Shown here piece after piece: positions 39,286-48,558 of a stretch of DNA of 64,000 nt. Position numbers and translations under genes: made by a program. How positions within the stretch are numbered: position 1 is the stretch's first letter; every line of letters begins with the position of its first letter. The stretch is from Oenococcus oeni DSM 20252 = AWRIB129. Its GTDB lineage: Bacteria > Bacillota > Bacilli > Lactobacillales > Lactobacillaceae. The stretch lies in assembly GCF_000372485.1 (NCBI RefSeq), contig NZ_AQVA01000002.1, positions 120,421-184,420 of the forward strand. The letters run 5' to 3'. The notes under the pieces were generated by a model, which made no database searches, was not told where the DNA came from, and saw nothing but the letters and a program-made list of their open reading frames with translations.

Positions 39286-39533
39286 ATGCATTTAATTTGG
39301 GAATTAATCGTTGGAGCTATTATTGGAGCGATTGCCGGAGCCTGACCAGTAAGGGGCAAGCCATGGGATGGGTCGCAAATATCGTTGCTGGTTTGGTCGG
39401 CTCCTGGCTCGGAGAAAGTTTATTAGGAACTTGGGGACCGGTTGTTGCCGGAATGGCTTTGATCCCATCGATTATTGGTGCTGTTATTGTCGTTGTAATT
39501 GTTTCTTGGATTCTCAGCCGTTCACATAATTGA
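39286..39533 (+). pseudogene. GlsB/YeaQ-type small membrane protein, frameshifted
   Basis: ATG 39286 follows GAGAGGAGAA and gives MHLIWELIVGAIIGAIAGA, then TGA at 39343-39345. Adding one C (CC to CCC) at that point continues as LTSKGQAMGWVANIVAGLVGSW and the Gly-rich second and third membrane segments to 39533. The family (transglycosylase-associated) has three short glycine-rich helices and is often stress-induced. Confidence 0.85.
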
Positions 39534-39570
39534 TTTATTTATTGATCAACTAGTAAAAAATGGATTTTAA

Positions 39571-39602
39571 AAACAACTGTATTTGAACAGTTGTTTTTTT
39601 AG
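39571..39602 (+). terminator. Intrinsic terminator after the GlsB-like pseudogene
   Basis: AAACAACTG (39571-39579) and CAGTTGTTT (39588-39596) pair perfectly, followed by T residues. Confidence 0.85.
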
Positions 39603-39612
39603 ACTTATTTAA

Positions 39613-39986
39613 TTATCGATACGCCAGGAAAACAACAATCAAAGTTAAAATCGACGGTAATCCCTGGCTAAATATAATTTTTTATTGGCAGTCAAAGATC
39701 CGAAAATAGCGGCAATCACAATAAAACCAATAAACAACATTAAACCAGGAAAAATTATATTTGTAGGAGAATAATATCTAATTAATAAGATTGAGACTCC
39801 GAGAAAACCATTATAAAGACCTTGATTGGCCATTGAAATTCGAGCTTCTTTTTGCAATAGATATTTTTGCTTCAAGTTAAAGACGTTTCTTGCTAATTTT
39901 GTTTGTGTACCGAACATTTCCAAAAGCATAATAAATAATGACTCCAACGCCACAACGATTATCAAAATATCTGCGAACAATTTCAT
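39613..39986 (-). pseudogene. DUF1304 membrane protein, frameshifted near its C-terminus
   Basis: The frame from ATG 39986 (SD TAGGAG) has the DUF1304 features ANQGLYNGFLG and FGSLTANKKLYLA, then stops early at 39645 as RDYRRF. Restoring one C in GCC-AGG gives AQGLPSILTLIVVFLAYR ending at 39613, the expected last helix. The lesion removes only the final transmembrane segment, so a partly functional product is conceivable. Confidence 0.82.
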
Positions 39987-40062
39987 TTTAGGATCTCCTA
40001 GCTAAAAATACAGTCATCCTCGTCCAATTTCCACAAACCAAATTCCAAACCCTGATTATATC

Positions 40063-40695
40063 CTAATTTAAAATGGTCTTTATCTGATTGATTAGCAAAT
40101 TTATTCCGACTTGGTTACTCTCACCTTCCGGAATAATTACGTCGGCATACCTTTTTGTTGGTTCGACAAACTGATGGTACATTGGTTTCACGGTTTTTAA
40201 ATATTGATTAATGATCGAATCGGTCGTTCGACCACGTTCGGAAATATCTCTCTTCAATCGTCTGATAAAACGAATATCATCATCAGCGTCTACATAAATT
40301 TTTATATCCAACAAGTTTCTAATTCGCTGATCGACAAATAATAAGACACCCTCGACAATGATAACTCTTGCCGGATTAATTAAAATTGTTTTTTTAGAAC
40401 GAGTATATTTTTCATAATCGTAAATTGGTAGTTGGATTTTTTGCCTATTTTTTAATTTTAATAAATCGTTATAAAACAAGTCGCTATCAAAAGAATCCGG
40501 ATGATCGTAATTGATCTTCTTTCTTTGCTCGATCGACATTGATGTTTGGTCGTTATAAAAGGCATCTTGAGGAATAATAGCCACAGATTGTTTTTTTAAT
40601 TGGTTGTGAATATCTCGAGCGATCGATGTTTTTCCGGAACCCGACCCACCTGTGATTCCGATGATGATTATAGGCTGATCTTTATCATTTTGCAT
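40063..40695 (-). CDS. udk: Uridine kinase
   Basis: Udk phosphorylates uridine and cytidine in pyrimidine salvage. The 210-residue P-loop kinase has GITGGSGSGKTS (Walker A), NYDHPDSFD, the Lid region RRLKRDISERGRT and QFVEPTKRYADVIIPEG. ATG 40695 has no strong SD. A terminator lies just upstream at 40752-40778, so it probably has its own promoter. Confidence 0.95.
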   Translation of the reverse strand: MQNDKDQPIIIIGITGGSGSGKTSIARDIHNQLKKQSVAIIPQDAFYNDQTSMSIEQRKKINYDHPDSFDSDLFYNDLLKLKNRQKIQLPIYDYEKYTRSKKTILINPARVIIVEGVLLFVDQRIRNLLDIKIYVDADDDIRFIRRLKRDISERGRTTDSIINQYLKTVKPMYHQFVEPTKRYADVIIPEGESNQVGINLLINQIKTILN

Positions 40696-40751
40696 TACTT
40701 GTCTATTTTTCTATTCTCTTGAGTAAGTGTCAAGAAAAAAATTGTAAAACA

Positions 40752-40776
40752 AAAAAGTTCTGCTTATCAGAACTTT

Positions 40777-40778
<2 letters not shown>
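40752..40778. terminator. Bidirectional-type terminator before udk
   Basis: AAAAAGTTCTG (40752-40762) and CAGAACTTTTT (40768-40778) pair perfectly around CTTAT. It would end the minus-strand transcript from the glutamine amidotransferase and the deletion scar. Confidence 0.88.
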
Positions 40779-41102
<324 letters not shown>

Positions 41103-41840
41103 TTAGTTGCCTGCCCTTTTGACTAGGTCTTCAAACAACTTTAATTGATCAGGAAAAACCTGCCACATACTTTCCGGATGCCATTGAACCGCTAAGATTC
41201 TATCGGAATTCTTTGATTCTATTCCTTCGATCACGCCATCACTGGAAGTTGCCGTAATTTTCAAATTTTTTCCTAAATCTTTAATGGCTTGGTGATGGCG
41301 AGAGTTAACAAAACTCTCATAACCGACTATTTTTGCCAGTCGACTATCTTTTTCAACTTTAATTTTATGAGTTGGGAATGATCCCTCGGTTGGAGATTGA
41401 CGATGCTTAATTTTTAGATTTGAATATTGCTTCGCTAGATCTTGATATACATTGCCACCACAAGCAATGTTAATCGCTTGGATTCCCCGACAAATTCCTA
41501 AAATCGCTTTGCCGTATTTTTGAGCTTCTTGGATCAAAGGTATTTCAAATTGATCTCGTTCGTAAAAAGTAGCTCCGATTTCTGGAATAGCTTCCTCTTT
41601 GAAAAATTTTGGATCAATATCCGGACCACCGGGAATCAAAAGACCATCAAAAGTACTAAGCAGAGCTTCAAAATTTGTATCTTCGACATATGTTGGCGAA
41701 GGCAAAATTATTGGAATTCCACCAACTTTATAAATAGCTCGTATGATGTCTCTTGGGGCATAGTCGATTGCTTGGTCATTGGATGACATTGAGGAAAAAC
41801 GAGAAATATCTGAAGTGATTGCAATTATTGGTTTTTTCAT
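41103..41840 (-). CDS. Class I glutamine amidotransferase, gamma-glutamyl-GABA hydrolase type (peptidase C26)
   Basis: The 245-residue protein has LLIPGGPDIDP, the nucleophile Cys in GICRGIQAINIACGGNVYQD and the His-Glu pair in AVQWHPESM. Related PuuD enzymes hydrolyse gamma-glutamyl amides. The start has no SD; an extended -10 TGTTAAAAT lies about 10 nt upstream. Its downstream partner is a truncated permease, so the original import-plus-hydrolysis unit is broken. Confidence 0.88.
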   Translation of the reverse strand: MKKPIIAITSDISRFSSMSSNDQAIDYAPRDIIRAIYKVGGIPIILPSPTYVEDTNFEALLSTFDGLLIPGGPDIDPKFFKEEAIPEIGATFYERDQFEIPLIQEAQKYGKAILGICRGIQAINIACGGNVYQDLAKQYSNLKIKHRQSPTEGSFPTHKIKVEKDSRLAKIVGYESFVNSRHHQAIKDLGKNLKITATSSDGVIEGIESKNSDRILAVQWHPESMWQVFPDQLKLFEDLVKRAGN

Positions 41841-41878
41841 GATTCAGGCAATTTTAACAAAACTTCTAAAAAAAATAA

Positions 41879-41916
41879 ACTAAAAGCACTGAAAAACAAA
41901 ATCCAGTGCTTTTAGT
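41879..41916. terminator. Terminator after rpsN
   Basis: ACTAAAAGCACTG (41879-41891) and CAGTGCTTTTAGT (41904-41916) pair perfectly. On the minus strand a T-rich tail follows. Confidence 0.88.
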
Positions 41917-41949
41917 CTATTAGTTCATTTATAAAAAACAACAAAAATT

Positions 41950-42219
41950 TTACCAACTAGCTTTTCTAACACCAGGAATTTGTCCCTTGTGAGCTAACTG
42001 ACGGAAATTTAAACGACTCAGTCCAAAAGCACGCATATATGCGTGAGGACGGCCATCAGTCAAATCACGATGATGAGCACGAACCGGCGATGCATCGCGA
42101 GGAAGCTTTGCAAGGCCCTGATAGTCACCAGCAGCTTTTAAAGCCGCGCGTTTTGCAGCGTACTTTGCAACAGTTGCTTCAATTCTTTTTTCTTTTTCAA
42201 TCTTAGACTTCTTAGCCAT
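41950..42219 (-). CDS. rpsN: 30S ribosomal protein S14, zinc-independent form
   Basis: The 89-residue S14 ends with the conserved [24 protein letters not shown]. It lacks the four cysteines of the zinc-ribbon form. Its ATG overlaps the rpmG stop (TAATG), and the SD AAGGAGGTG lies inside rpmG. Co-occurrence with a cysteine-less L33 suggests a zinc-sparing set. Confidence 0.97.
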   Translation of the reverse strand: MAKKSKIEKEKRIEATVAKYAAKRAALKAAGDYQGLAKLPRDASPVRAHHRDLTDGRPHAYMRAFGLSRLNFRQLAHKGQIPGVRKASW

Positions 42220-42383
42220 TACTTCACCTCCTTAAACTCAACAACTTTATGTAGCTTTGGTGAGTATTTTTTCAAAACAAGACGATCAGGTGTATTACGG
42301 CGATTCTTACTCGTCAAATAAATACGTTCACCTGTTTGATCATTGCCAAGAATTACGTGATCCCTTTGTCCTTTACCTGCCAT
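42219..42383 (-). CDS. rpmG: 50S ribosomal protein L33, cysteine-less form
   Basis: The open frame from ATG 42383 (SD GGAGAAAAC) gives 54 residues beginning [15 protein letters not shown] and ending [29 protein letters not shown] identifies L33. No cysteines are present. The stop overlaps the rpsN start. Confidence 0.96.
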
Positions 42384-42433
42384 GTTTTCTCCTAAATAGT
42401 ATATTAATCAAAGTCAATTCAGTACAAATAAAC

Positions 42434-42462
42434 ATTATACACAAGCATAAAATACTTGTAAA
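42434..42462 (-). promoter_or_regulatory. Promoter of rpmG-rpsN
   Basis: On the minus strand TTTACA (42462-42457), a 17-bp spacer and TATAAT (42439-42434) form a near-consensus sigma-A promoter, about 50 bp before the ATG. No Zur box was recognised. Confidence 0.8.
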
Positions 42463-42480
42463 GTGCAATTTGTATATTTA

Positions 42481-43401
42481 TCAGTGAAACAGATCAGTTA
42501 AAGGTGGGACAATCTGTTTCTTTCGTGAAACGACCCCTGGAAGATCAATCGAATCGTCCACAAATTTTCCGTTAAAAGCAGAAGCAATTTTATCAGGCTC
42601 TGAACCATAATAAAGAGCTTTTGAATTTGAATTAAGAATATCGGTAATCACAAAAAGAAAACCATCGAAACCTTGTTTTTCGTTTTCGGCAATTATTGCT
42701 TTTTTAAGAGCTTCTTTACGTTCCAGTACACTTGGAATATCAACCGTATTGACTTGGCCGATCCTGAAAGTTTTTCCGGCAAATTTAAAGGTCTTGGCAT
42801 CTCCGTCGATCAAATCCTGTTCACTTTTCTTTGATAGATTAGTACCGGCTTTTAATAAGTTAAGGCCATAAGCATTTACATCGTCGACTCCAGCAATTGA
42901 CGCTAATTTTCCGATCACATCGCGATCAACATTAGTTGTTGTTGGACTTTTCAATAGCAAAGTATCTGAAATCAATCCGGAAAGCATTAAACCTGCAATC
43001 TTTTTTGGAATCTCGATTCCATCTTTTTTGAAAAATCCATACAAAATAGTCGAAGTAGAACCAAGCGCTTCTGCGTGGTAAAACAAAGGTGAACTCGTTT
43101 TGAAATCAATTTTATGATGATCAAAAACATGAGTAACAGTCAAATCTTCAATATTCGAAACGGACTGAGCTGTTTCATTATGATCAACCAAAACAACTTC
43201 TTTAGTATCTGCTTTTTCAATCACTCTCGGAGCTTCTACAGAAAAATAATCGAGAACAAAATTTGTTTCGTCGTTTGTTTTTCCTAAAGCAACTGCTTCT
43301 GTATCCATTCCCTTTTGATTTAAATAATAAGATGCCGCGATAGCAGCGGCAATAGCATCCGTATCGGGATTTTGATGCCCAAAAACTAATTCCTTAGCCA
43401 T
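42481..43401 (-). CDS. ppaC: Manganese-dependent inorganic pyrophosphatase
   Basis: This family II pyrophosphatase hydrolyses PPi. The DHH-family motifs GHQNPDTDAI, LVDHNE and FDHHKIDF and the C-terminal SRKKQIVPPL are present. ATG 43401 (MAKELVFGHQ) is preferred over 43407 because it matches family N-termini. The gene overlaps the end of parC by a few bases. Confidence 0.96.
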   Translation of the reverse strand: MAKELVFGHQNPDTDAIAAAIAASYYLNQKGMDTEAVALGKTNDETNFVLDYFSVEAPRVIEKADTKEVVLVDHNETAQSVSNIEDLTVTHVFDHHKIDFKTSSPLFYHAEALGSTSTILYGFFKKDGIEIPKKIAGLMLSGLISDTLLLKSPTTTNVDRDVIGKLASIAGVDDVNAYGLNLLKAGTNLSKKSEQDLIDGDAKTFKFAGKTFRIGQVNTVDIPSVLERKEALKKAIIAENEKQGFDGFLFVITDILNSNSKALYYGSEPDKIASAFNGKFVDDSIDLPGVVSRKKQIVPPLTDLFH

Positions 43402-45829
43402 TTTCAATTACCTCTTGTTTTAATCTAACCTTTACAATCATACTATTTTTATTAACTTTGACCTTGCGTTTGAATTCATCGTCCAATCCGGAAATATTAT
43501 TCGGATTAACAGAAAAATCAATCACTTGGTTATCATTCGTTATTGCTTGAAGTTCGCTTTTTTTTGATCGGGAAATTGCCTGTGTCCCACCGATTATTTC
43601 GTCGGCCATAAAAATCGTTTCCGCTTTTTGAACCGAGTTCACTGTTGAAATAGGTATCTCAAGCGGATTAATAATTTTGGAATGCCCGCGATCACTCATA
43701 AGTACCATTAAATCTTCCGAATCAATTAAATCCATTGAAACAATTCTATCTTTTTTTGAAATTTTTGCAGGCTTAGCTCCGGATGATTTGGCTGTCATTA
43801 AGGCTATCTCGCCAATTGGAAACTTATAAAGATATCCTTTTTGAGTAGCCATAACAACCAAATGATTTTGTGAAGCAGCAAAAGCAACAGAAACCAAAAC
43901 GTTTTTTCCTTTTATTGCAATTGCCTTACTGGCTCTTTTTTTATAATATTTGGTCGGATTTAATGCATTTTTATCAACTTGCTTAACAAAAGCATCACTG
44001 CTGGTAAAGACAAAGGTTCCCGTTTGTTTTAGATCCTTAAAATCAAAAACTTTGATTACGATTTCATCTTCGGCCAATCCGGAAATTTCTTGTGATAAGT
44101 GTTCGCCAACATCTTTCCACTTAGTATCAGCAAGTTCATAAACCTGACGATAAATCAGATTACCCTTATTGGTAAAAATAAATAGACTGCTTAATGTATT
44201 AACTTTAGCCAAATAGACCGGATAATCATCATCGGTTAATCCATTATCATCAGTAGCCTTGTATGAGCGAAAAGAAGCTCTCTTTGCGTAACCATTTTTC
44301 GTGATTTGAACAATCACGTCCTCGTTGGCAATCATTACGGCAGTATCGATTTTCAGTTGACTAACCTCTGTTTGTATTTGGCTTCGCCTTGGATTGGAAT
44401 ATTTTTTTTCAATCTCCTTTAATTCGTTCCTAAGGACCTTATTCAATTCTTTTGTTTCTTTTAGAATTGAATTGAATTCGGAAATTTGCTTCGTCAGCCG
44501 ATCGTGTTCATTTTGTAAGGCAACGACATCCGTATTCGTCAAACGATAGAGTTGTAAGGTAACGATTGCTTCAGCTTGAGGATCGCTGAATTGGAATTTT
44601 TTGATTAAATTCTCTTTGGCATTTTTGCGACTTTCAGACGCTCTGATAGTTGCAACAACTTCATCGAGAATACTTAACATTTTAATCAAACCCTCGACAA
44701 TTTCTTGACGAGCTTGAGCTTTTTTTAATTCAAACTCGGTTCTTCGACGAATAACTTCTTTACGAAAATCCAGAAAAGCCGATAGAGCCTGTTTGAGACC
44801 AACAGAAACAGGTCTTTGCTTATTGATAGCAGTCATATTAAAATTGTAGGCAATTTGCAAATCGGTTTTTTTAAACAAATAATCCAAAATGCCTTCAGCA
44901 TTAGCATCTTTTGAAAGCTCAATTGCGATTAACAAACCTTCACGACTTGTATCATCCCGTACTTCCGTAATTCCGTTAACGTCTTTGTTAAGACGAATTT
45001 CATCTATACGGGCAACAAGTTCCGATTTATTAACCTCATAGGGGAGCTCAGTAATCTCAATTTGTTTCTTACCGGCTCTAAGCTGTTTTATTTCTGTTTT
45101 GGCTCGCAAATAGACTTTTCCTCGACCAGTTGTATATGCATTTTTGATACCGTCCAATCCCTGGATAATACCTCCGGTAGGAAAATCTGGTCCACTTACA
45201 TATTTCATCAAATCCTCTAAAGAAGCAGCGGGATGTGATAATAGGTAAATCAAAGCGTTAATTACTTCGCCTAAATTGTGAGGCGGAATTTCAGTTGCAT
45301 AACCGGCGGAGATTCCTGAAGCGCCATTAACCAGTAAATTTGGGATTCGGCTTGGCAGAACGGTCGGCTCGTAGCGCGTGTCATCGAAATTCAGTACCAT
45401 ATCAACAGCCTGTTGATCAAGATCCGTTAACATATCGCCGGCAATCATGGAAAGTCTTGCCTCGGTATAACGCATGGCTGCAGGCGGATCATTGTCGATC
45501 GAACCATTATTGCCGTTCATATCAATTAAAGGTTCCCGCATTTTCCAGTTTTGACTCATGCGGACTAAGGCGTCATAAATCGATGAGTCACCATGTGGAT
45601 GGTAATTACCCATTACGTTGCCAACTGCTTTCGCCGATTTTCTATAAGCATGTTGATAGGTGTTGCCATCTTCATTCATAGCAAAAAGAATTCTTCTTTG
45701 AACCGGTTTTAAACCATCTCTGATATCCGGTAGAGCTCTTTCTTGAATGATGTATTTTGAATAGCGGCCAAAACGCTCACCCATAACATCTTCAAGGCTT
45801 AGTTCTTGAATTCGTGACTCGTCAGTCAT
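43394..45829 (-). CDS. parC: DNA topoisomerase IV subunit A
   Basis: ParC is the breakage-reunion subunit that decatenates chromosomes. The 811-residue protein has RALPDIRDGLKPVQRRIL, the catalytic Tyr in AAMRYTEARLS, and C-terminal beta-propeller blades. It begins one base from the parE stop (45829), which indicates translational coupling. Confidence 0.97.
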   Translation of the reverse strand: MTDESRIQELSLEDVMGERFGRYSKYIIQERALPDIRDGLKPVQRRILFAMNEDGNTYQHAYRKSAKAVGNVMGNYHPHGDSSIYDALVRMSQNWKMREPLIDMNGNNGSIDNDPPAAMRYTEARLSMIAGDMLTDLDQQAVDMVLNFDDTRYEPTVLPSRIPNLLVNGASGISAGYATEIPPHNLGEVINALIYLLSHPAASLEDLMKYVSGPDFPTGGIIQGLDGIKNAYTTGRGKVYLRAKTEIKQLRAGKKQIEITELPYEVNKSELVARIDEIRLNKDVNGITEVRDDTSREGLLIAIELSKDANAEGILDYLFKKTDLQIAYNFNMTAINKQRPVSVGLKQALSAFLDFRKEVIRRRTEFELKKAQARQEIVEGLIKMLSILDEVVATIRASESRKNAKENLIKKFQFSDPQAEAIVTLQLYRLTNTDVVALQNEHDRLTKQISEFNSILKETKELNKVLRNELKEIEKKYSNPRRSQIQTEVSQLKIDTAVMIANEDVIVQITKNGYAKRASFRSYKATDDNGLTDDDYPVYLAKVNTLSSLFIFTNKGNLIYRQVYELADTKWKDVGEHLSQEISGLAEDEIVIKVFDFKDLKQTGTFVFTSSDAFVKQVDKNALNPTKYYKKRASKAIAIKGKNVLVSVAFAASQNHLVVMATQKGYLYKFPIGEIALMTAKSSGAKPAKISKKDRIVSMDLIDSEDLMVLMSDRGHSKIINPLEIPISTVNSVQKAETIFMADEIIGGTQAISRSKKSELQAITNDNQVIDFSVNPNNISGLDDEFKRKVKVNKNSMIVKVRLKQEVIENG

Positions 45830-47832
45830 TAGTTCGCCTCCTTTTTATCTAATCCCGGATGATAAGTGCCATCGTTTCCGTTTACTGTATCGAGAATTGA
45901 TCCGGCTTCATCCAAAGAAAACGCAACGTTATCTTCGATCCATTTGCGGCGCGGAGCCACTTGATCGCCCATCAGAATTGTGACTCTTTTTTCGGCCAAG
46001 GCCGCATCTTCGATTTTGACTCTGATCAAAGTTCTTTGATCCGGATCCATAGTTGTTTCCCACAAAAGGTTTGCATCCATCTCACCAAGTCCCTTATAAC
46101 GCGTAATCGTATATCCCCGCGCAGCTTTTTTTGTTAATTCAGCGAGTTCTTCGTTTGTCCAGGCAAATTCCTCTTTTTTATTTTTCTTCGCCCCTGAGGT
46201 GACTTTATATAAAGGCGGCAATGCAATATACACTCGACCAGCCTCAACCAAAGGACGCATATATTTATAAAAGAAAGTCAATAACAATGTCTGAATATGA
46301 GCACCATCATCATCAGCATCGGTCATAATGATGACTTTATTATAGGCAGCATCTTTGATGTTGAAATCTGTACCGACACCGGCACCAATTGTATAAATCA
46401 TTGTGCTGATCTCTTCATTTTTTAAAAGTTCTTCCAAACCGGCCTTTTCTGTATTCAGAACTTTTCCGCGAAGCGGCAAAACAGCCTGAAATTTTCGTGA
46501 ACGCCCTTGTTTAGCAGAACCGCCGGCAGAATCACCTTCGACAAGAAACAATTCTTTTTTTGAAGCATCCTTTGACTGAGCTGGAGTCAGTTTTCCGGAA
46601 AGCAGGAATTCTTTTCCTTTTTTCTTTTTACCGGATCGCGATTCGTCGCGAGCTTTACGAGCCGCCTGCCTTGCTTCACGAGCCCGCAAAGCTTTTCGAA
46701 CGAGATTTTGAGCAAAGTCTCCGTTCTCCATTAAATAGCGACCAAGTTGTTCCTCGATTACAGAACCAACGGCTGATCGTGCTTCGATTGTTCCAAGTTT
46801 TTCCTTCGTCTGGCCTTCGAATTGAAGAATATTTTCAGGAACTCGCAAGTTGATCACAACCGAAAGACCTTCACGAACATCCGAACCATCGAAATTGGGA
46901 TCTTTTTCTTTTAAAAGACCGGCTTTTCTGGCATAGTCGTTAAAAGCCTTTGTCCAAGCAACTTTCATTCCTGTTTCATGAGTTCCGCCATCAGGAGTCC
47001 GGACGTTGTTAACAAAAGAAAGTAGTGTTTCTGAATAACCATCATTATATTGGGCGGCAACTTCAACCTCAATGCCTTGTTGTTCCCCGTCGAAATATAT
47101 AACTTTGCCGATAACAGCTTTACCCTCGTTTAAATAGTCGACAAATTCCTTAATTCCATCTTTATACTGGTATTCTTCAATAATTTGCGGATCCGGTCGT
47201 TCATCAATCAAAGTTATTTTAATTCCCTTAAGGAGAAAAGCCGATTCCCGCAAACGATCAGCGATAGTTTGAAATTTATAAACAGTTGTCGAAAAAATTG
47301 TTGGATCCGGCTTAAAAGTGATTGTTGTTCCAGTTTGATCCTTGGTTTTACCAATTTTCTTTAAGCTTCCGACCGGTTTTCCACCGTTTTCAAAATTTTC
47401 TCTATATTTGTAGCCGTCACGATTTATTTCAACAGTCAAACGTTCTGAAAGTGCATTCACGACAGATGACCCGACGCCGTGAAGGCCACCAGCCGTTTTA
47501 TAACCACCTTGACCAAATTTTCCTCCGGCATGGAGAACGGTCAAAATAACTTCGGGAGTCGGCTTACCTGAAGCATGCATACCAACCGGCATACCACGGC
47601 CGTGATCAACGACTGTAATTGAATTATCCTGATGGATTATTACTTTGATTGAGTCACCATAACCGGCAAGAATTTCATCAACAGCATTATCGACAATCTC
47701 CCAAACCAAGTGGTGAAGTCCACGCGTATCTGTTGAACCGATGTACATGCCTGGGCGAACCCGAACAGCTTCAAGGCCTTCTAAAATTTTTATATCTGAT
47801 TCATTGTAAGAAATTTCTTTTTTTTTCGTCAT
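45829..47832 (-). CDS. parE: DNA topoisomerase IV subunit B
   Basis: ParE is the ATPase subunit of topoisomerase IV. GHKL motifs EIVDNAVDEIL and the GRGMPVG region, and the TOPRIM motif LVEGDSAGGSAKQGR, are present. ATG 47832 (MTKKKEISYNE) is chosen because family proteins begin there; 47853 adds seven residues. Neither has a good SD. The promoter uses TTGCAA (47904-47899) and TATCTT (47880-47875) on the minus strand. Confidence 0.96.
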   Translation of the reverse strand: MTKKKEISYNESDIKILEGLEAVRVRPGMYIGSTDTRGLHHLVWEIVDNAVDEILAGYGDSIKVIIHQDNSITVVDHGRGMPVGMHASGKPTPEVILTVLHAGGKFGQGGYKTAGGLHGVGSSVVNALSERLTVEINRDGYKYRENFENGGKPVGSLKKIGKTKDQTGTTITFKPDPTIFSTTVYKFQTIADRLRESAFLLKGIKITLIDERPDPQIIEEYQYKDGIKEFVDYLNEGKAVIGKVIYFDGEQQGIEVEVAAQYNDGYSETLLSFVNNVRTPDGGTHETGMKVAWTKAFNDYARKAGLLKEKDPNFDGSDVREGLSVVINLRVPENILQFEGQTKEKLGTIEARSAVGSVIEEQLGRYLMENGDFAQNLVRKALRAREARQAARKARDESRSGKKKKGKEFLLSGKLTPAQSKDASKKELFLVEGDSAGGSAKQGRSRKFQAVLPLRGKVLNTEKAGLEELLKNEEISTMIYTIGAGVGTDFNIKDAAYNKVIIMTDADDDGAHIQTLLLTFFYKYMRPLVEAGRVYIALPPLYKVTSGAKKNKKEEFAWTNEELAELTKKAARGYTITRYKGLGEMDANLLWETTMDPDQRTLIRVKIEDAALAEKRVTILMGDQVAPRRKWIEDNVAFSLDEAGSILDTVNGNDGTYHPGLDKKEAN

Positions 47833-47874
47833 AAATAAAATCCGGGCGAACATTCATTCGTCTATCAGTCTGTA

Positions 47875-47928
47875 AAGATACACTATTTAAGCTCTTTTTT
47901 GCAAGTCTACTGTCTTGAAAGCTATAAT
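47875..47928. promoter_or_regulatory. Divergent parE/plsY promoters sharing one palindromic -35
   Basis: TTGCAA (47899-47904) is its own reverse complement. Eighteen bp to the right lies TATAAT (47923-47928) for plsY; eighteen bp to the left lies TATCTT on the minus strand for parE. The two promoters could compete for polymerase. plsY GTG follows its -10 by 6 nt without SD, predicting a leaderless plsY mRNA. Confidence 0.6.
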
Positions 47929-47934
47929 AATTAA

Positions 47935-48558
47935 GTGGTTTTTAAAACGATTATATTTATTATTCTTGCCTATTTAATTGGATCGATGATGTCCGGCTAT
48001 TGGATTGGCAAGTATTTATATCACAAAGATATTCTCGATCTCGGTTCTGGAAACGTCGGCACGACCAATGCATTTCGAACTCTCGGTGTAGCTCCAGGTA
48101 TTCTGGTGATGTTTCTCGATATTCTTAAAGGCGTGGTTGCAACGTTATTACCTGTTTTTTTTGGCTTTACAGCAATTAATCCATTATTCATCGGAATTTT
48201 TGCGGTTCTTGGCCACTGTTTTTCAATTTTTATGCATTTTCATGGAGGCAAAGCAGTCGCAACATCGGCTGGAGTGATTCTTGGCTACAACTGGCAATTT
48301 TTCCTGTTTTGCCTAGCAGTTATATTAATTACGCTTTTGCTTACTTCAATGATGAGTGTTGCTTCAATTACTACTTTTGTTCTCGGAACTTTGTATGCCT
48401 TCTTTTTTCTCGGCGACTATTTTCTTTCGATTTTTGGAATAATTTCAACTATTGTTATGCTTTATGCTCATCGCGAAAACTTGAAAAGAATTAGAAAAGG
48501 AACAGAATCAAAGATACCCTTTGGCCTTAATTATTGGTTTTCAAAGAAAACTCATTGA
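47935..48558 (+). CDS. plsY: Acyl-phosphate:glycerol-3-phosphate acyltransferase PlsY
   Basis: PlsY makes lysophosphatidic acid in phospholipid synthesis. The 207-residue integral membrane protein has YLIGSMMSGYWIGK, GSGNVGTTNAFRTLG, GHCFSIFMHFHGGKAVAT and a C-terminal HRENLKRIRKGTE, all family motifs. It starts at GTG 47935. The end overlaps the convergent mutarotase gene by about 18 bp. Divergence from parE is the usual arrangement in Bacilli. Confidence 0.96.
   Translation: MVFKTIIFIILAYLIGSMMSGYWIGKYLYHKDILDLGSGNVGTTNAFRTLGVAPGILVMFLDILKGVVATLLPVFFGFTAINPLFIGIFAVLGHCFSIFMHFHGGKAVATSAGVILGYNWQFFLFCLAVILITLLLTSMMSVASITTFVLGTLYAFFFLGDYFLSIFGIISTIVMLYAHRENLKRIRKGTESKIPFGLNYWFSKKTH

Noticed and set aside
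43950..44141. Plus-strand short frames inside parC, parE, topA and other long genes
   Set aside because: They lie opposite well-conserved coding regions and lack ribosome sites.
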